A DNA stretch of 64,000 nt from Lottia gigantea (lineage: Eukaryota; Mollusca; Gastropoda; Lottiidae), in contig NW_008708187.1 of assembly GCF_000327385.1 (NCBI RefSeq), positions 226,601-290,600 of the forward strand, in the 5' to 3' direction. The notes under the pieces were generated by a model. It saw only the letters and a program-made list of their open reading frames with translations, was not told the DNA's origin and ran no database searches. A program made the position numbers and the translations under genes. Positions 20,201 through 31,700 of the stretch are shown piece after piece. The stretch's first letter is position 1, and every line of letters begins with the position of its first letter.

Positions 20201-22834
20201 AATGGTATACAGGGTGTCCTTTTTATCAGCCAGAGCATGTTCTCCAACCAGGATCTCCCTGTTCATATTGGTCAGACTGGGCGGCTGGTTGATGTCTAAA
20301 AATAGAATGAAATTGGAGCTTACTTGTGACTGTCCTGTACCTTACTGACCTAATACAAAATAGACACCTGCAGTGTGCAATGAGGCTAAATTTACAAGCA
20401 ATCTAGAAAGGGTACCTATGATTCTAACCCTGTGGTGGACACAGATTGCTAATCAATTGAATGGTGGACTCCCCAAAATCTCAGCTGCAAAATAAAGTCT
20501 TCGTGTATTACCGTCTAAATTGAGAGTCATTTTCATTGGCCCCTGAGGTTCATTGAATCCATCAGTCACCATGACTTCTAGCTCTGTTGATTGAACATCA
20601 CATAATGTTGATAGGTCTTGATTGGCTTTGATTTCACCACTAACTGCAATCAAAAGTAGAAATTTCAACCACATATTTAATTGTAGTATAACTGTAAGCA
20701 AATACAACTTTTTAACTAACTTAATTTCAAATGAATAAATCAAATTTTCTAATGATCAAATCAAATGATCAAATCAAATCTTCTAATGATCAAATTAAAT
20801 ATTCAAATGCTTAAAATTAAATTTTCAAATGATCAAATTAAATATTCAAATGATCAAATTAAATATTCAAATGATCAAATTAAATATTCAAATGATCAAA
20901 TTAAATACTCAAATGATCAAATTAAATATTCAAATGATCAAATTAAATTTTCAAATGATCAAATTAAATATTCTAATGATCAAATTATAGCCTACTTGGA
21001 TCAATGGTGAAATATCCAGTGTCAGGTGATGATGTCATGGTGAATGTCAGGTTGTCACCAGGTGTCGCGTCACTGGCAGTCACCGAATATATCACATCAT
21101 TCTTTACTTTAGACTGGCTGCTTGGCACGTTGACTGTGGCTGAAAGCAAGAATTGACAACAGATCATCTTATGCTGCTGTCACATGTTTCAGATACATGA
21201 TCCTCATCAGGACAGCTAATTTCAAATATATCATAAAATTTCTTTATCACATAAAGGCCTTCACGATTAGTGACATCATCTAACACTTAGTTTTAGGTGA
21301 ATTGCAGGAACCACAGACGTCTGATTGAAAATTAAAATGATGTAAATTGATGCTATCAGTGTTCCTGATGCACATAAAATTTTTAGAAAACCTCTTTACA
21401 ATCCGTTTAAGCTTACCAACGTTCTGAGTGAACTGGGGTGGATAGTTCGGTTGAAGACGAACTGTCAAATCAGCTGATGTAGGTTCATCAACACCATCTG
21501 TACACTCTAGCTGTAGGGTCAATATGGGTGTTTCTGTGTAAGACAGCATCCCCTGTCCTGGTATAAAATGAACACAATAACCTGAAATGAACAAGAAATG
21601 ATATGAACACGAATAAAATGAACAATTTAATGAAATAAACAAGCATTCAGAATCCCAATTCAGTTCCAAAGGTAATAAGAAACAGACCTACCTGTGGCCC
21701 CATCTTCCTTCCAAATGGCAAAAGATGAGAAACTAGAACTTGTATTATCAGGACGAATGGCAGCAATATGAACCTCTGTATTCAGGCCATCTGGATCAGT
21801 GCAGTCTATACATAGTAACTCAGTCTGAACCTTGGTGGACTCCAGCAGGTTCACATCCAAGGGTTGGTTCAGGATTTCTGGGCTTTTGGTACCCTCTGTG
21901 GTTGGCACCTGAAAAATGGTTGAAATTGTTTTTAAAACTCATTTTGCTGCCATTTTTCAGCCAGTTTTGATTGTTCAGAGGAGCAGTTCAGGTGGGGGTA
22001 CAGACCCGTAGGTGCACGGGGGCAAAGGGGAGGGGTATATGTGTGGACAAATTGAAGTATTTTTTAAAGCTATACACAAATTTTGCATTTTGTTTACATT
22101 GACAACAATGGCTACTTCCGGTTTTGCATGCATTATGATGCGCGTGAATATGTCGAATGTTTAATTCTCAATAAACCAATTACTACTAAAGGGAAGCAAT
22201 CAGTTTTTAAAATTCATATTACAGACCACATCAAAGTTAATGAAAATGAGATATAACCTTCCAATGAAGTAGTCCGGATTAAGGCTACATTTCCTACCGT
22301 AGTTGTAGTTGTAGTGGTCGCAGCCAATGTCGTACCCTCAGACGTAACAGATCCAGCATCAGTTGTGGCTGCTTGTGTATTTGCTGGAACCTTAAAATAA
22401 TACAAAGAAGGGCTTAGTAATGTTACTTTTCGGACGTCATAAACTAGCATTACTTTGAAGTAAGTACCCAATAAGGTAAACTACAAAACCGTAGAATTAA
22501 GGTGCGCATAGACAGAATTAGGTGTGCGAAGAAAGGATTATCCATACAATAAATATTAACAGAAGCGAATAGACGGGTGTGCGTCGCACTGTTCACCACA
22601 CAAGACACAACACCGTTCATCATTCCAGACACAATACCGTTCATCATTCCAGACACAACGCCGTTCATCATTCCAGACACAACACCGCTCACCATTCCAG
22701 ACACAACACCGCTCACCATTCCAGACACAACACCGTTCATCATTCCGGACACAAAACCAGTACATTTTACCACTTACAGTTGTGGAGGAGAACGTAAGGT
22801 CGAACAGTAAAACGCACAAAATGAAGCTTTTCAT
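17298..22834 (-). CDS. Cadherin-like single-pass membrane protein C
   Basis: Fourteen exons with continuous phase: 22778-22834, 22298-22390, 21692-21908, 21417-21581, 20996-21139, 20512-20643, 20104-20295, 19457-19635, 18870-19340, 18458-18704, 18243-18366, 17876-17929, 17548-17597 and 17298-17374. The CDS is 2202 bp (733 residues). A signal peptide (MKSFILCVLLFDLTFSS) is followed by a Thr-rich mucin-like exon, degenerate cadherin repeats, and a clear repeat with DENDP and DEINDNAPEV. A Ser/Asn-rich stalk precedes one membrane helix split by an intron (LWIALG / SILGALLLGLLAYLLY). The juxtamembrane tail is cysteine-rich (CCCSNGCSSGSRCRCCRRCC), plausibly palmitoylated, then acidic. The large exon 18870-19340 corresponds to three exons in gene B. 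The function is inferred as cell-surface recognition; the family name is not known to me. Confidence 0.9.
19735..20092. repeat. Minisatellite, ~23-bp CATGGTTATTTACCACCATT unit
   Basis: About 15 copies in the intron of gene C between exons 7 and 8. The + strand reading frames through it (VIYHHFSWLFTT repeats) are artefacts. Confidence 0.95.
20735..20992. repeat. Minisatellite, 21-bp ATGATCAAATTAAATATTCAA unit
   Basis: About 12 copies end four bases from the donor of gene C exon 5 (exon end 20996). Because 21 is a multiple of three, the + strand stays open (SNDQIKY repeats). Confidence 0.95.
21249..21412. repeat. Half copy of fold-back element
   Basis: Carries AACACTTAGTTTTAG, GGAACCACAGACGTCTGATT, GTAAATTGATGCTATCAGTG and AAAACCTCTTTACAATCC, matching the right arm of 16910-17190. 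It lies in intron 4 of gene C and ends at the exon 4 donor. Confidence 0.7.
22598..22762. repeat. Minisatellite, 24-bp CATTCCAGACACAACACCGT unit
   Basis: Six to seven copies in intron 1 of gene C, ending 15 bases from the exon 1 donor. The 24-bp period keeps frames open on both strands. Confidence 0.95.
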
Positions 22835-22841
22835 GGTGGAT

Positions 22842-23045
22842 CATGTATACGTCATACTAGCTTCCAGTCTCCTGTTCGGAGGTTCTTTATCCTAGTTTCA
22901 ACCAGTTACAGGGTTATTGTTTGTTACAAAATTTCAGACTCCTGTTCGGGGGTTCCTTTCCCTCGTGAGCAATCACAACCAGTAACACAGTTATTTTATA
23001 TTCCAAACTGGATTCCCAACTCCTGTTCGCAGGATCTCGGTCTTG
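22842..23045. repeat. Three degenerate copies of a CTCCTGTTCG repeat
   Basis: CTCCTGTTCGGAGG, CTCCTGTTCGGGGG and CTCCTGTTCGCAGG recur with about 75-110 bp spacing, each near an AACCAGTTACAGGGTTATT-like segment. This is immediately upstream of the start of gene C. Confidence 0.5.
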
Positions 23046-25727
23046 TATTTTATCATAAGCTGTATTAGATCCGTCTGTAAGGCTTTTTGAATGAATGTTG
23101 TAATCAAAACCAAACCCATCATAGTTACAAGCATGGTACCCCATTTAAAGGGATTGGCTCTGTAATGTTTCCAAAAGCAGTCCAGGACGAAGCATGCTTT
23201 ATTGGATTATTGCCCCTGTTCTTAGTTGTATGACGTGAAATGTAGACTTGACATAATAGCTGTTATCTGTGATTCGAAATATGGCAGTATGCCTCTGACT
23301 GAGACAGGGAACAGAGAGGCATCCAACCAACTTATTTCTGTTTTTTCACCATTCTTTGTCGACTGTTTGATTGGTGACAGATCTAACCACTTTAATTGTA
23401 ACCTGATATTCATTTAAAAGGTTCAATTAGTGATTTTTCATCAATACAATCGACCGTATGATAAACCCTTATTTGTTTTCTATTTTAAAATGGGTATCTC
23501 TTTTGTACACGCTTTGTATATGTTAAACGCCTTTTGTCCCCGGACACGTTTCAACTATATAGTCGATCTATAGTAGAATAAAAAGTAAAGATGGATTCCC
23601 ACTTATTTGTAATTTTTGAAAACAAAAGGTGACGTAAGGGTTCCCCACAATGAAAAATGAAGACCAGAAAAATCTTCATTAAGGTAAGCTAAATGGATAT
23701 ACCTCTGATTGTAAGACAGGACCATCTCACTTTGATGTATTGTAACTAATTGTAGACGAACCTAAAGTCAGATTTAAATCCTGAGAAGTTGTACTGTATT
23801 ATTTTCTTGAGTCTGGTGGATTTATAAATGCTTTCCTTTTTATATTTTACTTGAGGCACATTCATTAAATCAAAAAGAAATTGTACGTGGCCACAGGATG
23901 TGTTTTGTTATTGAAAATTGATAAGTGGTCGCAATAGACAAGTTTTACTGTTCAGAGCGCCACCAACGGCCAATATTTATAGCTGTTCTTGGTGCAATGA
24001 TAAGCCTCCTACTCTATTTTGAGGGGGCTGCTATATGCCTATGAAGCCCAACCAAAACTAAAATATCGATGCATAGGTTACATCATTAGAAAATTTAATG
24101 TACATCATATATAAATGGATATAAAAACAATCGTCTTGATTTCACAAGGGACCACGAGCCAGACAATATTCCACCTTTGATCCAGCACAAAAAGGAATAT
24201 AGTTCTCCTGGATCAAAGGTTACAGAACGTCTACCTGACTCGAGACTAGTTCAAAACAAATCCACTACTTATATAACTATAATGTTAACAGATTTCAATC
24301 AAAATTTTCGCACTTGCTATTAGTCCGAAATATTCAGAACTTACTTCGTACAGTCTAATTAAACTTAAACCAAAATTTCGTTCCGTTTTTTATTAGTTTT
24401 TATTTTTAATATAGCCACTTCAATTAGGGTCTAACGACTGCCCTCTAAAACGTTCGTTAAATTAACCTTTTGACCTCATTGACATCCACTTTAACCATTC
24501 AAATTTCTACCCTCTCTCACGCTAGCATTTTGTCACAAAGAGTTTATCAGATTAGGTCAAAAGGTTAATTAATTAATTAAATTAAGGTTTAAATTGTTCA
24601 AGTGGGCTGTCGTTAGACCCTAACTGAAGTGGCTACATTAAAAATAAAAGCTAATAAAATTCTTTTACTTCGTAGTCAGGAAAATATCTGTACACGTACT
24701 TGGAAGATTCCAAAACATAAACAAGGGTGATCCACTTTTAGTACGTAGTGTTTAAAACTATATCTGGCTTGATTACGACCCCAAATTAAATTGAACTGTT
24801 CGATATTTGTCTACATCTATGGTCAGAATATTTCGGACTAACATAGGGAGATCCCCGTTTCCTTCATTGAAAAACAAACGACAATATAGAGCACGTAAGA
24901 TTATTTACGTTTTAAGGAACTTGGGTCACGCAAATGTCGCAGATAAAACGTTCCTACCTTAATCCGTCAAACGTAACGGCGCTTGCTAGCGAACAGCAAC
25001 AAATTCGTAAAACCGTCACAGGGAAGCACATGTTCAAACGACCAAACCATACACAAAACATTTTATAAGAGAGTATAGTAGTAGGTCAAGGGCATTATGC
25101 ACATCCGGACAAGTCCATTTTGCTTAAGGGTAGAATGGGAAGTAATCGAAAGATTAAAAGTAACTTGCCGAGCAAAGATATTTATGCATTTTCGTGTCGA
25201 TGCAAAGCTTAAACACGACAAGTCCATGTTATTTTTTAGGTAGAGTAAATAGTAGTAAATACAACGTAGACTGCATGTGTATATTTTTAATTGCTACTTG
25301 CGTTACCTATAAACAATATGGACTGTTCCGATCTAGATTAGAACTGTACAAGGCGGTGACGTGTTTTCTCTTATTTATATGTACATATATATAAAATATT
25401 TGACTAAATATATCAAAAAAAATATTCATATAAAAAGAGACTGGATGCTTTGGCTACATTGGTATATACAATAAACTCGATAGTCTCGATTATCACAATG
25501 CAATATAATCTTCCAAAAGCACTATACATTTCGTTTCGTTTAATTTCCTCGGGCTAATTCGCACATTCAAAGACATCTCCAAAAGATTCATTGACGTTTT
25601 AAGATCTAGAATTAGTGACTATTCCCAAAGAAAATAAATGAAACGAAATATCTCTAGCTGTATTTCAAACAGATCTAATAAATACTACAATCAGATCTTT
25701 GTCACCGGAAGTGACGAATGAAGTACT
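22846..25727. other. Gene-empty region between cadherin C and aquaporin
   Basis: About 2.9 kb without recognisable exons. It contains the repeat at 22842-23045 and the inverted-repeat element at 24310-24845. The rest is AT-rich sequence with only short open frames. It should contain the promoter of gene C and the aquaporin 3' UTR. Confidence 0.55.
24310..24845. mobile_element. Long-inverted-repeat, MITE-like element
   Basis: Inner arms TAGCCACTTCAATTAGGGTC...(about 80 bp) at 24411-24490 and their inverse at 24545-24640 are flanked by outer inverted matches (ATTAGTCCGAAATATTC at 24320, and its inverse at 24825). A second copy of the inner part lies at 28335-28605. It is non-coding; the transposase source is unknown. 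Confidence 0.6.
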
Positions 25728-28700
25728 TTACAACCGGGAAATAGAATGAGTGGTGGTATGTTTGCCGGGGTTATCTTTGAAGTAGTCACGTGGTATCACG
25801 ACAAAATTGTCATCATGCACTGAAAATATAAAAAGAAAAGATCCTGAGCGGCTTAGGACAACGGACAACACCATGCAGTGTTCCATGAGGGAAATTTTTC
25901 AATCATCCAGGCGTCTGGATTACATGGGGTTCCCAGGTTTAAGCGTTCATGTCTAGGAACCCCCGACGACTGTTTTGTTCCAGTTTTGACAATTAGTGGT
26001 TTTAAGCACTTCCGGTCATACATTTCAATGGCGGTTTAAGAACTTCCGGTTTATCACAAATACGTGTGACTGTTTTCATATATGATCATGGGACCATTAA
26101 ACCCATAATTTGGTGAAGCTCGTGTGCAACGAACAACTAATTCTTGCCACTCTTGCGTAGACTGGAAACCACTTCCGGAAATGTACTTTTCTGCCGGAAG
26201 CCTTTGATTACTTACTCATATCCTTCATAGCTTCGTCAATTGGTTTAATATTTTTGTATGGACTTAAGATCAGTTTGTACACCAAAGCTGCTAAAACTCC
26301 GCCCAATATTGGTCCTACCCAGTAAATCTAAAAATAGAAACATCCATACTTGTTATACAACAGAGGTTCCAAATAACTGTCCATATTTGTTTGGAAAGTG
26401 GCTCAACTAATGGTCTGAAATGGTGGTTTCCAATAGTTGGAAGTCTACCCATCTCCTTAGAACCCTGAGCTTAAAGAAGTCGCTTACCCAATGGTTGTCC
26501 CAGGAGTTGGAAGCTACTGCTGAACCTAGACTTCTGGCGGGATTCATACTGGCACCAGTGAATGAAATCTACAAAAGAGAGAATCATAATGATACCACTA
26601 CGGACCAATACAATAAAGGATTGAATTTGAATCGAATGGGACAATGCTCCTGTATTCTGAAGGAGCGGATGAGGAGGTTGGTACATTTGCCGCAACGTAA
26701 AGCGCACTGGGCATCGTACCATCGACCATTCTGAACTGTTTTGATGTGTCCACCATACACATCCCACCCCGTCCCCTTCAAATCTTAAACCTCGGGTATA
26801 CTTACACTTGAAACGTGGCCTAACGTCACCGTTAAACCGATCAACAATGCTTGGCTGCCAAAGGCTGGTCTGTCCCCATCTGTAGTCCCGAATATCACAA
26901 TTACCAGGACGAATGTTAAAATCAGCTCGATACCAAATCCCTGAGCTGAAGTTATGCCGGCGATGTCATTCACTCCAAGATTATCGTGGAACACGGACGG
27001 AGTAACCCTGCAAAGAAAAAATGGAGTCTTATGGCCTTTTCTGTACGTTATTGGGCTACGGAACTGAAATGGTGATAGGGGTTGAAAGCTGACACCAGAC
27101 TGACTTTCGAAAGCACTGGCCAACTGATCGTGGGTAGGGTACGAATCGTTAAGTATATTGACTCGTTAGAGCATCATCAATAACTAATTACATCTGCAGG
27201 TTTGTTTCATTACGATATTGATATTTCAATAATCAGCATTCCGTTACCATAGCAACGTCCAAAAATACTCCATATTTGCAGATATGAGAAATTTTTCTAT
27301 TTGTTTTTTTTTGTAAATTTAGGCGTTTAACAAGATGGAGCAGTTTCAAATGAATGTGTTATCTTTTCGGGAGTATAGGTGATTTGGTCACTGGAAATTT
27401 GGTCACAACGAATCGGCACAAGGCACATTGGTTACAAGTCACATTGGTCACAATTGCAAACCACCACAAACCAAATTGGTCACAAGTCACATTGGTCACA
27501 ATTGCAAACGGTCACAAACCAAATAAGTTAAGTCACATTGGTCGTAGCAAAATGGTCACAAGTCACATCGGTCACAAGCCACACTGGTCACAAGTCACAT
27601 CGGTCACAAGCCAAATTGGTCACACCACCACTTACCCTTTCAGTATAAAAGCTCCTACGATGGCACCGCCGGACTGCGCGAAGACATATAGTACAGCTCT
27701 GATAACTGAGCTCTTCATGGCAACTGTCATTGCCACTGTGACAGCAGGGTTAACGTGGCCACCACTCACGTGACCTATCATCTGTATCATGGCCATGATG
27801 GCCAAACCAAACGTAAAGGCTATCTGAAATGACATACAAAAACACCGTTACTCAAATATTTCATGAGGTGGGGGGGGGGGGGGGGGGTTCTTTGGTCGGC
27901 CTTAAGATGACAATTACGTGATATTTAATGGGTTACTGCCCTTGACCAAGTAAAATATCAAGTCTACTTGAACGTTTCCCTTTAACAACACGTTATATAA
28001 TGAATAATTAATGAGTTACTGCCCTTGACTAGGTAACATTTTCAGTCTACGTGAACGCTTTCCTTTAACAACACGATATATAATGAATAATTAATGGGTT
28101 ACTGCCCTTGACCAAGTAAAAAATGTATTGACTGTCTAACTGTAATAATATAGACATACAATGGTATTGAATTAATTTACACAGTCACAGTTCGAAGTGT
28201 CAATAATTCACAGACTAAATAGGTCGTTACCCTTTGACGATATAATTACTGTTACATATTGAACGTCGAATGGGTTCCCATTCAATGATAGTAACTTAAA
28301 GGAACATTTTCTACGTAAATCAACAAATATTTCAAAAAGCCACTTCAGTTAGGGTCTAACGATAGCCCTCTTGAGCGTTCATCAAATTAACCTTTTTACC
28401 TCGCCTAAAAAACACCATGTCACAAAAGGCCAGCGTTGAAGAGGGTAGAAATTTGATTGGTTAAAGCAGACGCTCTCGAGTTCGGTCAAAAGGTTAAATT
28501 GACGAACGTTCAAGAGGGCTGCCGTTAGACCCTAACTGAAGTGGCTATATCAAAAATAAAAGCTAATAAAACACGGAACGAAAGTTTGGTCTTATTAGAC
28601 TGACAAAATTGGTTAATAGCCTTTCAAAATTATGAGAATAAGCGTACATCTGCCTTTAAAGAGGAAACGCGGGGTTAAAGAAAGGAAACAAGGTTAAAGA

Positions 28701-31700
28701 CACGAGTAAATATGGGTCAATAGCTTCTTTTACAATTCTCAATAAGCCATAATCCCAGTTATTCAAATTTTTATACAACGTGGGCCTATATTGTATATGA
28801 ATTGTGCTTGGCAAAATTGCTAAGTCATTCTCTGCCATAAAGTAAAGCCAAAATCTTCAGAAATAGCGCACCTGTCCCTTTAAAGAGATCGGTGAATTAA
28901 GTCGAATACAAGGACTCAAGTACCCATCAATGGAGTATTCATTGTGCTTATACAAGACATTCAACCTTGAATATAAAAAAATGATTCGTCATGCTTATAA
29001 TTATTCTGCATTGTCTTTAGAAAACGTCTTGCTCTACTTTATTTTTTGGGGGTGAAGGGGAACTATGATCATGAAAGAAACAACTATATTTTACAAGTAT
29101 AACAACTTAGGTTCACAATTAAGGATCCTTTCTACCAGCTGATCCTCTTGGTATTGATCTTTCACAGTTTATCTGTACCCATTTACAGCTAGGTCAACTG
29201 GAATAATGAGGATCCTTTCTACCAGCTGGTCCTTGACCAAACCTCTTAGCATTGATCATTGCCAGATTATCTGTACCCATTTACCGCTGGGACGACTGGA
29301 ATTATGCGTGCAGATGACTTATTCTAGTCACACGCCGACCGAGATTACAACCCACGACCACTGCTTGTTCGACGTAACCAAGTAATGACGTCATATAAAG
29401 AACCAACGCTCAAAATATGAAATGACGTCACTTCCGGTGGTTACATAAATTCGTCTGTATTTAATTAAAGACGAACGTGACCATCCCAAATCGTTTTCAG
29501 TCTCATAAGCTTCTCAGCTATCTGAAATATTCCGATAAATTCGGGAAAACATTCTTGTCTCGTAGTGACCTTTATAAAAAATTCTTCAGTAGTTGGTAAC
29601 TCGTTATACAATGTAAACACCAGTCTTTTGTACTGTTATCAGTAATATTTACAGGGCATTGTGATCCTTTTGGGAACGAAATGATTTCTGAATCGTAATG
29701 GGTCAAACGAAGACGAACAACTGTGCAATGAGGGAAAATTTGTCAAGTCATCTACAAACAATTCAGGGTTAACGCGATTGGTTAAAGTTTCTAAATATAC
29801 GGAACGTTCCTTAACATAATCAAATGACTATTAATTTATGACGTCATCAATCCAATTTCCCACTGTCAAAACAAGCTGACAAATCGAAATCGAATGACAA
29901 TTAAAGAAATTTCGAAAATCTACACATTACAAATAAAGCGAAAAATAACATGCGACATTAAAAAAAAAAAAACTCGAAAATAAATTAAAATTTCATATTC
30001 CTATTTCCCGATTAACCGAACTTTCGTTGCGTTGTTAAAATTGACAGAAAATTGCCAAATCCGACCTATTATTTCTCAAAAGTTTCGCTTTTTATTTATT
30101 ACATTTTCAACGTTTTCGTGTGAAATCCTAGTCTTTGTATTTTGTGTACACAATATGAAAAGTAAAGGTGTCAAATGTGAACCTTGCCTTAAACCTATTC
30201 AAACAGCTATTCTGTATACGAATTTTCGGTCTTTATTCAGTATTTGTAGGGCTTAGACGGCAAAGTCATCGATGAATACATAAATATCCATAAATATTAC
30301 ATGCCAATTATTTGCTATGTCATAGCCATAATCGTGTTTATAGGGCGAAACTATTAATGGAATCATTCATATTTTCTAGCAAATAGAAAATAGAATTGAG
30401 GTTTATGTCCTTCTTTTCTGAACTTTATTAAGAATAGACGTTGTAACATTGCTTTGAAAACAATCTTACGAAAGCACAGGTACAGGCAGTATAAGTTCAT
30501 AGTTTTAAAATACACAAAATTGTGCCTGGGCTTAAGCCATTGTCCCTTCAACATGCCCGAATCCATTACATACTTCTATCATGTTTCACTTTAGTCCGTA
30601 AACCTCGTATTGCCACGTGATTAACAAACAGCAAATCAATATTCTTCAACATACTGTTTGTTTTGTAAATTTTATCACACATACAAAACTCGCTAATATT
30701 ATAGGAGTAAAATCCAACCCCTCTCGTATACAAAGGTCGTTTTGATTGATTATAATTCACTCCCTCGTACGAAACTATTTGGATAATGAGACCACTGTCC
30801 TATCTGTTAATTGAAAAAAGGACCCGAAGCTCTTTTTAAAAATAGACAATGGAATACATTGTGTAACACATCTAAAAAAAATAAAACGCAAATATTTGCA
30901 GTAAGATTTAAAACTTGTTTACAATCAAATATTGAATTAAAACCACAAAAAAACGATACAGCAATTTAGAAACGCATGCATTGAGTACAAATCAGAATTT
31001 AAAGGAAATCTTTCCTGTAATCATATTATATACAAAGGGAAAGTGCCAAGTAATAAAGCATAAATTGCTGACGTACAATATTGAAATCTCATGCGGACGT
31101 CTATGTGAACTCTCTTAAACCACAGTCCTTAAAGTAGCGCTTACTCGAGTGCATCTTCACAATGTCAAGGTATTACGAACATTATCGCTTATTTTTCGCA
31201 CACTTTCCTTCAATCCAATCAAATCACTGCATTTACAAATCTCAATGATACAAGTAAGATGGTTGTTGCAGTCAAGGTATAAGACGAAGTTCGTAATAGC
31301 TTGACATTGTGAAGATGAGGATTTAGGAGTTTCGTAGCTTACTTTATTCGATCGGTTGGTACAAGGTAAATATAAAAAAAGTTGGACGCCACATCTGGTT
31401 TCTTCCATCGGCTGGTAGAGGGCAAATTTAGACCACAATAGATCTTAAGTATCTAAGTTATCTATATGATCATCAAGAAGTGACAAATAAATATTGAATT
31501 CCATGCCCAACCCTTTTAAATTAGTCTTCACTCAAGCAGGAAATATACAGTTTCTTCTTTTCGACAACCAATAATTGAAAAACGTCATGCTACAGTTTCA
31601 AATTCTATTTTATTGTTGTTTCACTAATGGTCCATTTATAAGGACGTATTTTAAAGGCAAGTGCCCTCCATTGCAGCAGAATTACAGGGAAAATGAAATG

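Noticed and set aside
20765-21010. Open frame with SNDQIKY heptad repeats
   Set aside because: It is the translation of a 21-bp minisatellite inside an intron of gene C; a period divisible by three keeps the frame open.
22556-22834. Long repeated frames on both strands (CVWNDER, TPFIIPD types)
   Set aside because: 24-bp minisatellite in intron 1 of gene C. Only the first 19 codons on the minus strand are exon.
27354-27773. 139-residue + strand frame
   Set aside because: Mostly minisatellite (GGTCACAAG units) plus the antisense of aquaporin exon 2.
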